56,898 nt of DNA from UBA10677 sp045532295 (GTDB lineage Bacteria > Bacillota > Clostridia > Christensenellales > Pumilibacteraceae), in contig JAZSFP010000021.1 of assembly GCA_045532295.1 (NCBI GenBank), positions 1 to 56,898 of the forward strand. The letters run 5' to 3'. Shown here in pieces: positions 24,784 through 33,910 of the stretch (position 1 is its first letter; every line of letters starts with the position of its first letter). Made by a program: the position numbers and the translations under genes. The notes beneath the pieces are model-generated. The model was not told the DNA's origin. It was given only the letters and a program-made list of their open reading frames with translations, and made no database searches.

Positions 24784-26271
24784 ATGCAATTAACACACCT
24801 TAAAAGCGGAACTGATATCCGCGGAACTGCGCTTGACGATTTAGGCGCGGAAGTAACGCTAACTGAACGCGCGCTAAGAAGAATAGTGGACGCGTTTGGC
24901 TACTGGCTCGACGGCAGAATTCGAGGAAAGAGAATAGCCGTTGGACACGACAGTAGACTTTCCTCGCCAGACATTAAAGCGCTGGTTGTGGAAAGACTAA
25001 CCAAAGCAGGCTATACCGTTCTTGATTGCGGACTTTGTTCGACACCCTCAATGTTTATGGCGACGAAATTCCCTGAAATAAACGCCTCGGCGTCCGTAAT
25101 GATAACGGCAAGCCATCATCCTATGGACAAGAACGGACTTAAATTTTTCTTGCCAACGGGCGGTCTTGGTGGCGGAGAAATAAGCGAGATTATTCGCCTT
25201 GCCGAAGACAAAACTAAACTTTACTCCGATAAGAAAGGCGAAGTAATCAAGGACGACTTTATGGCGTATTACTGCTCGTTCTTGGTGGAGAAAGTGAGAA
25301 AGTCCACGGGCTTAGAAAAACCGCTCGACGGCTTTAAGATTATCGTTGACGCGGGCAACGGCGCAGGCGGATTTTACGTCGAAAGAGTATTAAAACCGCT
25401 GGGCGCAGACACTGAAGGCAGTCAATTCCTCCAGCCCGACGGCTCTTTCCCCAACCATATCCCCAACCCCCAAAACAAAGAGGCGATGAAATCGATTGCA
25501 GAGGCGACCGTAAAGAATAACGCGCACCTCGGTATCATCTTCGACACCGACGTAGACCGCGCGGCAGTGGTAGACGGTAGCGGAAAAGAGATTAACCGTA
25601 ACGCCCTCATAGCGTTGATATCGGCGATACTCTTAAAAGAGAACAAGGGCGCAATGATAGTAACGGACTCGGTAACGAGCGACGGGCTTAAAACCTTTAT
25701 CGAGAGTAGAGGCGGAGAACACCTTCGCTTTAAGAGAGGCTATAAAAACGTTATCGACGAGGCAATCCGTCAATGCGGTAACGGTAAAAAAGCGTTGCTC
25801 GCAATCGAGACGAGCGGACACGCGGCTCTCAAGGAAAACTACTTCCTCGACGACGGCGCGTACCTTATCACGAGAATAATCATTGAAATGGCGAAACTCA
25901 AAGCGGAGGGCAAAACGCTCTTAAGCCTTATCGACGACCTACACTTCCCCCTCGAAGAAAAGGAAATTCGCCTTACTTTCAATACTGAACACTGGAAAGA
26001 CCTGGGCGCGTTTATCATTGAGGATCTCAAAAAGATAAACCACAAAGCGCTCGAAGTAGCCCCCGATAATCACGAAGGCGTTCGCATATCCGTGCCTGCT
26101 CTAAAGGGCTGGTTTTTAATCAGAATGAGCGTGCACGACCCCATAATGCCTATCAATATCGAATCCGACCTTCCAAACGGCGCGAAAGAAATCGCTCGAC
26201 TTCTTCGTTCCTACCTTAGCGAATACAAGGGACTGGATATATCCGCCCTCGAAAAAGCAATAACTGACTAA
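24784..26271 (+). CDS. Phosphohexomutase (phosphomannomutase/phosphoglucomutase)
   Basis: 495 aa, alpha-D-phosphohexomutase superfamily. It moves phosphate between C6 and C1 of a hexose. The four signatures are present in order: TASHHPMDKNG with phospho-Ser110, the metal loop DTDVDRA (Asp254, 256, 258), a sugar-recognition loop ETSGHAALKENYFLDDG, and the C-terminal phosphate loop around NHEGVRIS. The ETSGH/K pattern fits PMM/PGM enzymes that feed sugar nucleotide synthesis. It starts 30 nt after aroK behind GGAG, so it is probably transcribed with the aromatic genes though not part of that pathway. Confidence 0.88.
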   Translation: MQLTHLKSGTDIRGTALDDLGAEVTLTERALRRIVDAFGYWLDGRIRGKRIAVGHDSRLSSPDIKALVVERLTKAGYTVLDCGLCSTPSMFMATKFPEINASASVMITASHHPMDKNGLKFFLPTGGLGGGEISEIIRLAEDKTKLYSDKKGEVIKDDFMAYYCSFLVEKVRKSTGLEKPLDGFKIIVDAGNGAGGFYVERVLKPLGADTEGSQFLQPDGSFPNHIPNPQNKEAMKSIAEATVKNNAHLGIIFDTDVDRAAVVDGSGKEINRNALIALISAILLKENKGAMIVTDSVTSDGLKTFIESRGGEHLRFKRGYKNVIDEAIRQCGNGKKALLAIETSGHAALKENYFLDDGAYLITRIIIEMAKLKAEGKTLLSLIDDLHFPLEEKEIRLTFNTEHWKDLGAFIIEDLKKINHKALEVAPDNHEGVRISVPALKGWFLIRMSVHDPIMPINIESDLPNGAKEIARLLRSYLSEYKGLDISALEKAITD

Positions 26272-26299
26272 AAAACAAACCTAAAAGGAGACAATAACA

Positions 26300-28312
26300 A
26301 TGGTACAAAGTGAACAATTCGAAATGGGAAAACGCACTGCGGACGCTATAAGAGTGCTTAGCGCCGAGGCGATTGACAAAGCGAAAAGCGGACACCCCGG
26401 ACTTCCCCTTGGTTGCGCAAGCATAGGCTATTTGCTTTACGCTCGTCATCTTAAACATAATCCCAAGAACCCCAACTTCTTCAACCGTGACCGTTTCATT
26501 TTATCGGCAGGCCACGGCTCAATGTTACTTTACTCACTTCTTCATATCTTCGGATACGACGTAAGCATTGAGGACATTAAGAACTTCCGCCAACTCGGTT
26601 CACGCACTCCCGGACACCCCGAAGTAGGTCACACCCCCGGCGTAGAAACCTCCACCGGTCCTTTAGGACAGGGCGTTGCAAACGCAGTAGGTTTTGCAGT
26701 AGCGGAGACAATGCTCGCAGCGCGCTTTAACAAGCCCGACCTTAAACCCATTGACCACTACACCTACGTTCTCTGTGGCGACGGCTGTATGATGGAAGGT
26801 ATCGAAAGCGAGGCGGCGTCGCTTGCAGGAACTTGGAAACTTGGCAAACTTATCGTAATCTACGACGCGAACAAAATCACCATTGAGGGCGACACTGACC
26901 AAGCGTTTACCGAAAACGTAGCAAAACGCCACGAGGCTCAGGGCTGGGAAGTAATCCACGTAAGAAGTGGTGAGGACTACGTTTCCATCAACAGAGCAAT
27001 TTCCAAGGCTAAAAAGAACCTCAATAAGCCCTCGCTCGTTATTATCAACACCAAAATCGGACACGGCTCGGCAAAAGAGGGTAGCGCGGATTGTCACGGC
27101 GCGCCTTTAGGAGCGAGCGTAACCGAGGAAATGAAACGCAATCTTGGTTTTGGCGATTATCCTCCTTTCACCGTTCCCGAGGAAGTTTACAGACATACCA
27201 GGGGTATGGCTCGTCGCTTTGCCGACTACGAACGCGCTTGGAACAGACTTATGCGCGAATATAAGGAAAAATATCCCGAGGACTACGCTGAACTTAACAA
27301 GTGGATTAGCGGAGAAAACAAGAGCGCGCCTCTTCTTACCGAGGATATTTGGGTAAAATCACCCAAAGCGGACGCTACGAGAAACTCCAGTGGTATTATG
27401 CTCAATATGCTCGCAGACCTTTATCCCAACCTCGTTGGTGGCGCTGCGGACCTTGCTCCTTCCACTAAAACCTACCTCAAAGACAAGGGCGATTATAGTG
27501 CGACGAACAGAGGCGGAAGAAATATCCACTTCGGTATTCGCGAACACGCTATGTCCGCAATCTGTAACGGTATTCAACTCCACGGCGGACTTTACGCGTA
27601 CTGCTCAACCTTTTTCGTGTTCTCCGACTATATGAAGAACGCAATGAGAATGAGCGCGCTTATGAACCTCCCCGTAATCTACGTTCTCACTCACGACAGT
27701 ATCGGCGTAGGCGAGGACGGACCTACCCACGAGCCAATCGAACAACTTGCCTCTCTTCGTACGATGCCCAACATCAACGTATATCGTCCTGCGGATATGC
27801 GCGAGACGGTAGCGGCGTACGTAAGCGCAATGAGAGCGAACTGCCCCACCGCAATCGTATGCTCTCGTCAAAACCTTCCCCAACTCGTTACCAGCGGTCA
27901 CTCCGCGCTTAAAGGCGGTTATATCGCAAGCGACAGCACCATTGATAACGAAATGCTCCTTATTGCTACCGGTAGTGAAGTGGGCGTTGCGCTCGAAGTA
28001 CAAAAAATGCTCCTCGAACGCGACGGTATCGGCGCGCGCGTAGTTTCTATGCCTTGCTGTGAAGTATTCGATAAGCAGGACGAGAGTTACCGCAACGAAA
28101 TCCTCCCCCCTCAAATCAAAACCCGTATCTCTATCGAGGCAGGCTCAACTCTTACTTGGCATAAGTACGTCGGAAGTTACGGAAAAACCATCGGTATCGA
28201 CACCTTCGGCGCATCCGCTCCCGCCGACGTCCTCTTCGAAAAGTACGGCTTAACCCCCGAAAAAGTGTACGAGGAGGCGAAGGTGCTGTATAAAAAGAAC
28301 AGCCTCCTTTAA
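26300..28312 (+). CDS. tkt: Transketolase
   Basis: 670 aa, full length. It moves two-carbon units between sugar phosphates with thiamine diphosphate and makes or uses erythrose 4-phosphate, a direct precursor of the shikimate pathway. KSGHPGLPLG (about 29-38), the TPP motif GDGCMMEGIESEA...YDANKITIEG, and the pyrimidine domain with GIREHAMSAICNG and HDSIGVGEDGPTHEPIEQLA are all present. It follows the mutase by 28 nt behind AAGGAG and closes the aromatic/carbon block; the placement suggests joint supply of erythrose 4-phosphate. Confidence 0.95.
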   Translation: MVQSEQFEMGKRTADAIRVLSAEAIDKAKSGHPGLPLGCASIGYLLYARHLKHNPKNPNFFNRDRFILSAGHGSMLLYSLLHIFGYDVSIEDIKNFRQLGSRTPGHPEVGHTPGVETSTGPLGQGVANAVGFAVAETMLAARFNKPDLKPIDHYTYVLCGDGCMMEGIESEAASLAGTWKLGKLIVIYDANKITIEGDTDQAFTENVAKRHEAQGWEVIHVRSGEDYVSINRAISKAKKNLNKPSLVIINTKIGHGSAKEGSADCHGAPLGASVTEEMKRNLGFGDYPPFTVPEEVYRHTRGMARRFADYERAWNRLMREYKEKYPEDYAELNKWISGENKSAPLLTEDIWVKSPKADATRNSSGIMLNMLADLYPNLVGGAADLAPSTKTYLKDKGDYSATNRGGRNIHFGIREHAMSAICNGIQLHGGLYAYCSTFFVFSDYMKNAMRMSALMNLPVIYVLTHDSIGVGEDGPTHEPIEQLASLRTMPNINVYRPADMRETVAAYVSAMRANCPTAIVCSRQNLPQLVTSGHSALKGGYIASDSTIDNEMLLIATGSEVGVALEVQKMLLERDGIGARVVSMPCCEVFDKQDESYRNEILPPQIKTRISIEAGSTLTWHKYVGSYGKTIGIDTFGASAPADVLFEKYGLTPEKVYEEAKVLYKKNSLL

Positions 28313-28735
28313 ACTTAAACGCTTGAAAAACTTCGTACTACTGTGTCAACCTTGCGTTTTGCGTTCGGTTATGTACCTTTTAGTACACGCCCTCCGCAAA
28401 TCCGCGGTTTCCTTGTATTACTCGTTTTTGAAGTGTTTAAGCCTTGACCAAACTGAAAGACTAATACGCGGAAGTATAACTTATAAATCAACTTCCGCCA
28501 AAACGCGAAAAGTCGCCCCCACTCGCAGTGGGTTGCTCGTTTCTCACTCGTTTAAACCCTCGACCAAGCCGAGCGACAGCGAGAAGACACTCCCGTTTGC
28601 AACGGGCGAGCGGAGCGAGAAGTCGCCCCCACTCGCAGTGGGTGTCTTTCTGGAGCGAAACGGAGTGGAGCGATAGAAACTCTTACACGCCGTGAGAATA
28701 AACTTCGACTACTAAAATCTAACCTCAAAAAAGGA
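28313..28735. repeat. Post-transketolase repeat region with long palindrome
   Basis: No gene is seen. Arm TTAAACGCTTGAAAAAC (28315-28331) pairs imperfectly with GTTTTTGAAGTGTTTAA (28424-28440). Between them lies the same core as after parC: CGGTTATGTAC (28366-28376) and GTACACGCCCTC (28383-28394), with TGTGTCAA upstream at 28342. Then come a block at 28461-28531 matching 3420-3494, a GCGAGAAGACACTCCCGTTT block (28579 on) matching the last bases of the window, and CCCCCACTCGCAGTGGG palindromes ending CTTTCTGGAGCG, the latter also present before thrS. Confidence 0.75.
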
Positions 28736-28741
28736 ATTATT

Positions 28742-29326
28742 ATGTCTAAATTTTTTGCATTTTTATCGCGTATGAAATACATTGACAGATGGGGACTAAT
28801 GCGCTCGTCCGTCAAGGAAAACATAGCCGAACACAGTTTGGAAGTGGCGTGGGTAGCGCACGCTCTTGCAGTCATTGAAAACAAGCGCTGTGGCGGTAAT
28901 TTTGACGCGTGCAAAATAGGTATGATGGGCGCGTACCACGAAACGAGCGAAGTAATAACGGGCGACCTTCCAACGCCCATAAAGTACTTTAGTCCCGAAA
29001 TGGCGTCCGCTTATAAGAGAGTGGAGAAGGTGGCGGAAAGCCGTATTCTTGCAACGCTACCTGAGGAAATCTTAGAAGAGATTGCGCCCCTCGTTCGCCC
29101 CACGAACAAGGAAAAAGCAATAGTAAAAACCGCCGATAGAATTTGCGCTTATATTAAATGCGTAGAGGAAATCGCTATGAATAATCCCGAGTTTGCCAAC
29201 GCGCACGACACCATTGAAAAAGAACTTAGGGATATGAATAACGAGGCGGTAAACTACTTTTTAGACACCTTTATTCCTGCCTTTAGACTAACTTTGGACG
29301 AACTGTCTATGGACGAAAAAAACTAA
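28742..29326 (+). CDS. yfbR: YfbR-type 5'-deoxynucleotidase (HD superfamily, HE variant)
   Basis: 194 aa, co-linear over its whole length with E. coli YfbR, which removes phosphate from deoxynucleoside monophosphates. SRMKYIDRWGLMR, ENIAEHSLEVAWVAHALA, ITGDLPTPIKYF and KTADRICAYIKCVEE match family blocks. Metal ligands His31, His66 and Asp132 are kept, but the HD pair itself is HE: His66-Glu67 (GCGTACCACGAAACG in the DNA). Glu can bind metal, so activity may remain. The gene stands alone, with a strong terminator behind it. Confidence 0.88.
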   Translation: MSKFFAFLSRMKYIDRWGLMRSSVKENIAEHSLEVAWVAHALAVIENKRCGGNFDACKIGMMGAYHETSEVITGDLPTPIKYFSPEMASAYKRVEKVAESRILATLPEEILEEIAPLVRPTNKEKAIVKTADRICAYIKCVEEIAMNNPEFANAHDTIEKELRDMNNEAVNYFLDTFIPAFRLTLDELSMDEKN

Positions 29327-29354
29327 TACGGTATTAAAAATTCAATACGGAACG

Positions 29355-29388
29355 AGCGTATTCCATCATCACGGGATACGCTTTTTTT
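29355..29388 (+). terminator. Terminator of yfbR
   Basis: AGCGTATTCC (29355-29364) pairs with GGGATACGCT (29373-29382), one G-U pair, then seven T. Confidence 0.88.
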
Positions 29389-29427
29389 GTATGCGTAAAA
29401 AAAAATCAAAATATTCCCTAAAAATAC

Positions 29428-29456
29428 TTGACTATTGAAAAAACCTACTGTATAAT
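29428..29456 (+). promoter_or_regulatory. Promoter of the 750-aa lipoprotein gene
   Basis: TTGACT (29428-29433), 17-nt spacer, TATAAT (29451-29456); leader about 54 nt. Confidence 0.75.
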
Positions 29457-29516
29457 CTTAACAAATATTTTTTAGTATGAATATTTAATCTATATAATCC
29501 CTAAAAGGAGGCTAAT

Positions 29517-31769
29517 ATGAAAAAAATAATATCACTACTACTTTGCGTCGTACTCTCGTTTTCGTTTATGACGCTCGTAAGTTGCCAAAGCCCCCAAAGT
29601 AAAGTTTCAGCAAAAGAGGCAGGCGCAATTTACTTAGCAAGAGAGCGCCTTGAAAATTCCGCGCTTAGCGAGGACGCGCAAAAGTTTATGAACCCAACGC
29701 TTGCGACGAGCGAGGTTAAAAACGGCAAAGGCTCAATGAAAAAAGCGGTTCGTTTAAACGATACTGCGGGTGACGTGCTTTTAAACCGCGACGGCTATCA
29801 TATTCTCGATAATATCGTGGGCGACTACTCTAACACCGTAGGTTACTTTTCCTCGTATATGTCCATTATCGAAACGCAAGCAGAGTGGGCTGACAATGAC
29901 ATTGAGAGCGCAAAAGGGCAATCTATTGAAAACAAATGGACGAGCGCGGAGAACGGCAGGCTTTTAGAAGTAACGGATAACACTGACACCGTGTATTCAA
30001 ATAGCGGAACGGGCGGGTTCGTTAGTAGAACCACTCGCGACGACGCCACGAACGTTTACGAATTTTTCTCTCGCAACTGGCTTAGGACGGACGCTTTTGA
30101 ATACTCCGTCTACGTCCCCGGCGAAAGATACGAGCACGTTAATTACGACGCCTCAAGCGGTATTGACGGTCGCGACCTGTATATGCTCATAAGCAAGGAA
30201 AAGGGCTACTGGGATATGACCTATTATTCGTACACGCGCGAAAATTGCCAGAGCGGTCAAAGCGTAGTCCATATGAATAACCTTGCCGTGTTTGACGATA
30301 TATGCGTAGAAATGGTCGCAACCATACGCTTTGGCACGCAAGACCTCGTTACTTTGAGTGAAGTAAACTTCGTGTCTAAAGATATGAGCAACGACCTCTT
30401 CGCGCTTTCTCCTAGTTCAATAAGCGTAAACGTGTCCGCAGTAGAGGGCGTTGACAAAATCAAAGTCCCCGTAGGTGATCACATTAGCGTCGATAATTTC
30501 AGTAACGGTGGAGACTTAACTTATACTAAATTGTCTTCCTCTCTTCCCCACGGCTATCTTAACCCCGAAGTCGTGCTTGATAGCGGAGAAATCATCAATA
30601 CGGGCGATAGGGAAGGGGATATAACCTTTGAAAACGGTACGATGAACGCAGGACTGTATAACGACGATACTTTTAGTAAGTATATCCACTACGCAAACCT
30701 CAATTTCGTAACCTCGCAGGACGGACTAACGCATGCGCAAAGTTTTGATAAGTTCGCAACCTACCTTAGCGAAAAGGGAATAACCTTCAAAGGTTATACC
30801 AAAGAGCAACTCCTCCAAAGCGTAAAGGACGCTACCGAGCATATCGAAAACTTTACCTCTTACGCAAATATCAACGGCTTTAGCGTTGCTACCTTCGACG
30901 AGTTCAAGAAAGGCGTTGCCGTTTATAAGAATATCATCGACGGATGCGAGGCAAGATACTTATCCGTCATCGACAATCCCGTATCAACTTACGAAGAAGA
31001 ACATAATCTTCGCGAAACCCTCACGGGCTCACTTCCCGCGCTCTCTGTAAACGGTAGCGTAGAGGCAAGCGATAGCGGAGTAATGCTAAACGCAACCTCG
31101 ACTTTCTCCGACGGAGCGTGGTTTGGCGGTCTTCCCAACGGCTACGAACTTGCTTTAGGTCTCGTTAAAACGGACGAGGAGGGCAAGGTTCGTCCCGAAA
31201 CGCTCTTAGGCTTAGAAAAAATATCGGACGAAGACGGCGAGCAAAAGGTAAACTTGAGCGAAGAGGAACTCAAAAATCACAATCCCTCTTCAGCAGTTAC
31301 TTTCAAGCAAAACGCTAAGTACGCTTTGCCCTCCGCCCTCTCGCAAGGCGAATATAAACTCGTCGTGTATATAAAGGATAGCGACGGGCTTAGAGTTACC
31401 GGCTTTAGCGAAGTAACCTCGTCCACTTCGTACGAAAAAATCATCACTTTGGGAGAGGTTGAACTTAGTTACAAAACGATAGACGGCAACCTCACCGCCT
31501 CGTCCACCGTAAAAATTTCCCTTACGGCAGAGAAATATTTAGGTACTTTCTCATCGCAAGCCGACCTTTTCGATTATCTTCGACTTCAAATCGTCAAGAA
31601 CGGCTATTTCGTAAGCGGAACGGCTGTTTTAGAGAAGGAAAACGAAAGCGAGTGGAACGCAGTCGATCTTAGCCAAGCGGTAAGTAGCGGACGGTACAGG
31701 CTAAAGTTTAATTTAAGGGCAAGCGACGGCAATATTTATAGCGCGTTCGTCTATTACGAAGTAGAATAG
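29517..31769 (+). CDS. Large lipoprotein of unknown function
   Basis: 750 aa. The start at 29517 follows AAGGAGG. A lipoprotein signal ends in LVSC with Cys23, so it is anchored on the outer membrane face. I recognise no family. The middle (about 80-320) alternates polar strands and aromatic residues (YDASSGIDGRDLYMLISKE; MNNLAVFDDICVEMVATI) like a ligand- or lipid-binding beta-domain. A short helical stretch lies at about 400-490 (ATYLSEKGITFKGYTKEQLL). The C-terminal ~240 residues look like two Ig-like beta domains (SGSLPALSVNG..., then ITLGEVELSYKTIDG...). It is a single-gene unit with its own promoter and terminator, upstream of the GH5-like gene. Function is open. Confidence 0.75.
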   Translation: MKKIISLLLCVVLSFSFMTLVSCQSPQSKVSAKEAGAIYLARERLENSALSEDAQKFMNPTLATSEVKNGKGSMKKAVRLNDTAGDVLLNRDGYHILDNIVGDYSNTVGYFSSYMSIIETQAEWADNDIESAKGQSIENKWTSAENGRLLEVTDNTDTVYSNSGTGGFVSRTTRDDATNVYEFFSRNWLRTDAFEYSVYVPGERYEHVNYDASSGIDGRDLYMLISKEKGYWDMTYYSYTRENCQSGQSVVHMNNLAVFDDICVEMVATIRFGTQDLVTLSEVNFVSKDMSNDLFALSPSSISVNVSAVEGVDKIKVPVGDHISVDNFSNGGDLTYTKLSSSLPHGYLNPEVVLDSGEIINTGDREGDITFENGTMNAGLYNDDTFSKYIHYANLNFVTSQDGLTHAQSFDKFATYLSEKGITFKGYTKEQLLQSVKDATEHIENFTSYANINGFSVATFDEFKKGVAVYKNIIDGCEARYLSVIDNPVSTYEEEHNLRETLTGSLPALSVNGSVEASDSGVMLNATSTFSDGAWFGGLPNGYELALGLVKTDEEGKVRPETLLGLEKISDEDGEQKVNLSEEELKNHNPSSAVTFKQNAKYALPSALSQGEYKLVVYIKDSDGLRVTGFSEVTSSTSYEKIITLGEVELSYKTIDGNLTASSTVKISLTAEKYLGTFSSQADLFDYLRLQIVKNGYFVSGTAVLEKENESEWNAVDLSQAVSSGRYRLKFNLRASDGNIYSAFVYYEVE

Positions 31770-31795
31770 CCTAAAATATGAAACAATTTATATGA

Positions 31796-31825
31796 AAAAC
31801 GCAACTTTTTTCGGTTGCGTTTTTT
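31796..31825 (+). terminator. Terminator behind the 750-aa lipoprotein
   Basis: AAAACGCAAC (31796-31805) pairs with GTTGCGTTTT (31814-31823) and continues into T. The downstream arm also holds the -35 of the next promoter. Confidence 0.85.
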
Positions 31826-31843
31826 GTTTTGCGGTGTTATAAT
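31815..31843 (+). promoter_or_regulatory. Promoter of the GH5-like gene
   Basis: TTGCGT (31815-31820), 17-nt spacer, TATAAT (31838-31843). Leader about 27 nt to the ATG at 31877, which supports that start over the TTG at 31829. Confidence 0.65.
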
Positions 31844-31876
31844 TATATCAAAGATATAAAATCAAGGAGCAGGGAT

Positions 31877-32965
31877 ATGAAAAGATTTATCGGCTTTGAA
31901 AAAGGTATGGGAATAGGCGGTTGGCTTACTAATTACAAACGCTTTAACGTTCTTCCCGACGAAATGCGTATGCAGTTTACCGTAGGCGATATGGAACATT
32001 TTGCCTCGTATATCACGAAAGCGGACGTCAAAAATATAAAAAGTATGGGTTTTGACCATATCCGCGTGGGCTTTGACCAAATAGTTTTGGAAAGCGAGCC
32101 GTTCGTTTACCGCGAAGAAACTATGAAATGCCTTGAAAACTTCGTGTCTTGGTGCGAAGAAGAGCATATCAATATCGTTCTCAACCTCCATAAATCCATC
32201 GGTAACTATTGCGATATCCCCGAACCTATAACGCTTATCGACAGCGTCGAACTTCAAGACAGAGTGTCTGCGCTTTGGCTTGAACTTGAGCGCCGTTTCC
32301 ACGAAAAAGAACAAGTCGTTTTTGAACTTCTAAACGAAGTAGTGGACGTAAACCCGGAGAAGTGGAACGACCTTGCAGAGCGTATTATAAGTGATATCAG
32401 AAAGTTAAACCCCACCCGTAAAATCATCGTGGGAACGACTTGCTGGAACTCTTGCCATAAACTTAAATATTTAAGAACTTACGACGACGAGAATATCATC
32501 TACACTTTCCATATGTACGAACCGTTTGAGTTCACTCATCAACGCGGAGTACTCCAGTGGCGTCCCCTTTACTATAACCGCGCCCTCACTTATCCTTGCG
32601 ACGATATTGAACGCTACCGTGAGTACCGCAGAATTTTCAACGAGCCGAACTTCTATAACGGTTATGAGAGAATAGATAGAGAGTTTATATATAATTTCCT
32701 TGCTCCCGTCCGCGAGTTTATCGAGAAAAACCCCGACAAAATCGTGTGGTGCGGAGAGTTTGGTACTATCCGCCACGCCGACGCTTCCTCGCGCGTAAAC
32801 TATATGCGCGACGTCATATCCGTTCTTAAAGAAATGGAAGTTCCATATTGCGTTTGGAATTATCTTTCCACTCCAAACGACGGCAACCGTTTCTCCCTCG
32901 TCGACGACGATACGAGAAAGATTTTATCCGAGGATTTGCTCAACGCTCTTCTTGGCAAAATGTAA
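31877..32965 (+). CDS. GH5-like glycoside hydrolase, cytoplasmic
   Basis: 362 aa from the ATG at 31877 (AAGGAG 7 nt upstream). No signal peptide. The fold is a clan A barrel of the cellulase-like type: GIGGWLTNYKRFN at the start, GFDHIRVGFD (58-67), and LNLHKSIGNYCD (102-113). FELLNEVVD (149-157) carries the acid/base Glu154 after Asn153; FHMYEPFEFTHQ has the family His/Tyr; WCGEFGTIR (291-299) carries the nucleophile Glu294. Being cytoplasmic, it should act on imported beta-linked oligosaccharides. Substrate within GH5 cannot be set. The DMT transporter follows by 6 nt, a probable two-gene operon. Confidence 0.85.
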   Translation: MKRFIGFEKGMGIGGWLTNYKRFNVLPDEMRMQFTVGDMEHFASYITKADVKNIKSMGFDHIRVGFDQIVLESEPFVYREETMKCLENFVSWCEEEHINIVLNLHKSIGNYCDIPEPITLIDSVELQDRVSALWLELERRFHEKEQVVFELLNEVVDVNPEKWNDLAERIISDIRKLNPTRKIIVGTTCWNSCHKLKYLRTYDDENIIYTFHMYEPFEFTHQRGVLQWRPLYYNRALTYPCDDIERYREYRRIFNEPNFYNGYERIDREFIYNFLAPVREFIEKNPDKIVWCGEFGTIRHADASSRVNYMRDVISVLKEMEVPYCVWNYLSTPNDGNRFSLVDDDTRKILSEDLLNALLGKM

Positions 32966-32971
32966 CGAAAA

Positions 32972-33850
32972 ATGGAATACGTATTATTAATTTTGAGTGT
33001 TTTTCTCGCCACGACGAAGTCGCTTTTATCAAAAGTGGTAGAGAAAAAAAGTCAGCATCGCTTTAACGGAATAGTGTTCGGACTTGGCTCGATAATATTG
33101 CTCGTAGTAGCGATTATTAAGGGCTTTACTTTCAGTTTTGAAACGCTAATTTACGCGCTAATTTATTCTGTTTTCGCCCTCGGCTCGCAACTGTTTTTTT
33201 ATAACGCAACGCGCCTTGGCGACGTGGGCGTCAGTTCGCTCGTCTACTACTGCGGTTTCGTAATTCCCACCGTATTTTCAGCGATAGTTTGGTCGGAAGA
33301 AATCGGAATATTTAGAATTATCGGTATCGTTATGATACTCCTATCCTTCGTGCTCGCTACCGAAAAGAAGGAAGAGAAAGGCGGAATTAAATGGCTAATA
33401 AACGCCCTTGGTGGACTGCTTTGCTCGGGCGCGGTGGGTATAGTTCAAAAACTCTATATGAAATCAGCAGTCAGCGGAGAAATATCCGTAATGCTATTCG
33501 AGGCGTTCGCGTTCGTTAGCCTCATATCTTTCGCTCTCTACCTTATCTTAGAACGCAAGAATATTAAAGCAGAAGAAAAGGCAGAAGAGAAAACGGAAGA
33601 AAAACCGCTCAAGCGCGCTTTCCCGTTTATCGTAATAGGACTTATGGTATGCGCTAACGCCTTTGCTAACCTTATAAACGGCATCTTAGCGGGCGCGCTC
33701 CCGGGCGTAATCTTTTTCCCGGCAGTCAACGGCGGAAGTATTTTGCTCGCGTCAATCGGCGGAATACTCTTATTTAAGGAAAAGCCCACCCCACGCAAAC
33801 TAATATCCATAATAACGGGAATAGTTGCGATAGTGCTAACGGTAATTTAA
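32972..33850 (+). CDS. EamA/DMT-family transporter
   Basis: 292 aa with about ten membrane segments in two halves, the drug/metabolite transporter plan. The first half ends in FVLATEKKEEKGG, the second starts KWLINALGGLLCSGAVGIVQKL. A highly charged loop (about 190-208, repeated Glu/Lys) lies in the middle of the second half. The last two segments (GVIFFPAVNGGSILLASIGG...LFKEKPTPRKLISI) are typical. Substrate unknown. It starts 6 nt after the glycosidase gene with no clear ribosome site, so translation is probably coupled. Confidence 0.83.
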   Translation: MEYVLLILSVFLATTKSLLSKVVEKKSQHRFNGIVFGLGSIILLVVAIIKGFTFSFETLIYALIYSVFALGSQLFFYNATRLGDVGVSSLVYYCGFVIPTVFSAIVWSEEIGIFRIIGIVMILLSFVLATEKKEEKGGIKWLINALGGLLCSGAVGIVQKLYMKSAVSGEISVMLFEAFAFVSLISFALYLILERKNIKAEEKAEEKTEEKPLKRAFPFIVIGLMVCANAFANLINGILAGALPGVIFFPAVNGGSILLASIGGILLFKEKPTPRKLISIITGIVAIVLTVI

Positions 33851-33875
33851 TATTGCGTAAACGCCTTAAAAATCA

Positions 33876-33904
33876 TTGACAAAAGTTGATTTAAGGTGTA
33901 TAAT
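33876..33904 (+). promoter_or_regulatory. Promoter of the thrS leader
   Basis: TTGACA (33876-33881), 17-nt spacer, TATAAT (33899-33904): perfect consensus. Transcription should start near 33911. Confidence 0.88.
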
Positions 33905-33910
33905 AAGCGT

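Noticed and set aside
28323..28676. 117-codon plus-strand frame after transketolase
   Set aside because: Lies in the repeat region and starts inside the palindrome arm; no ribosome site.
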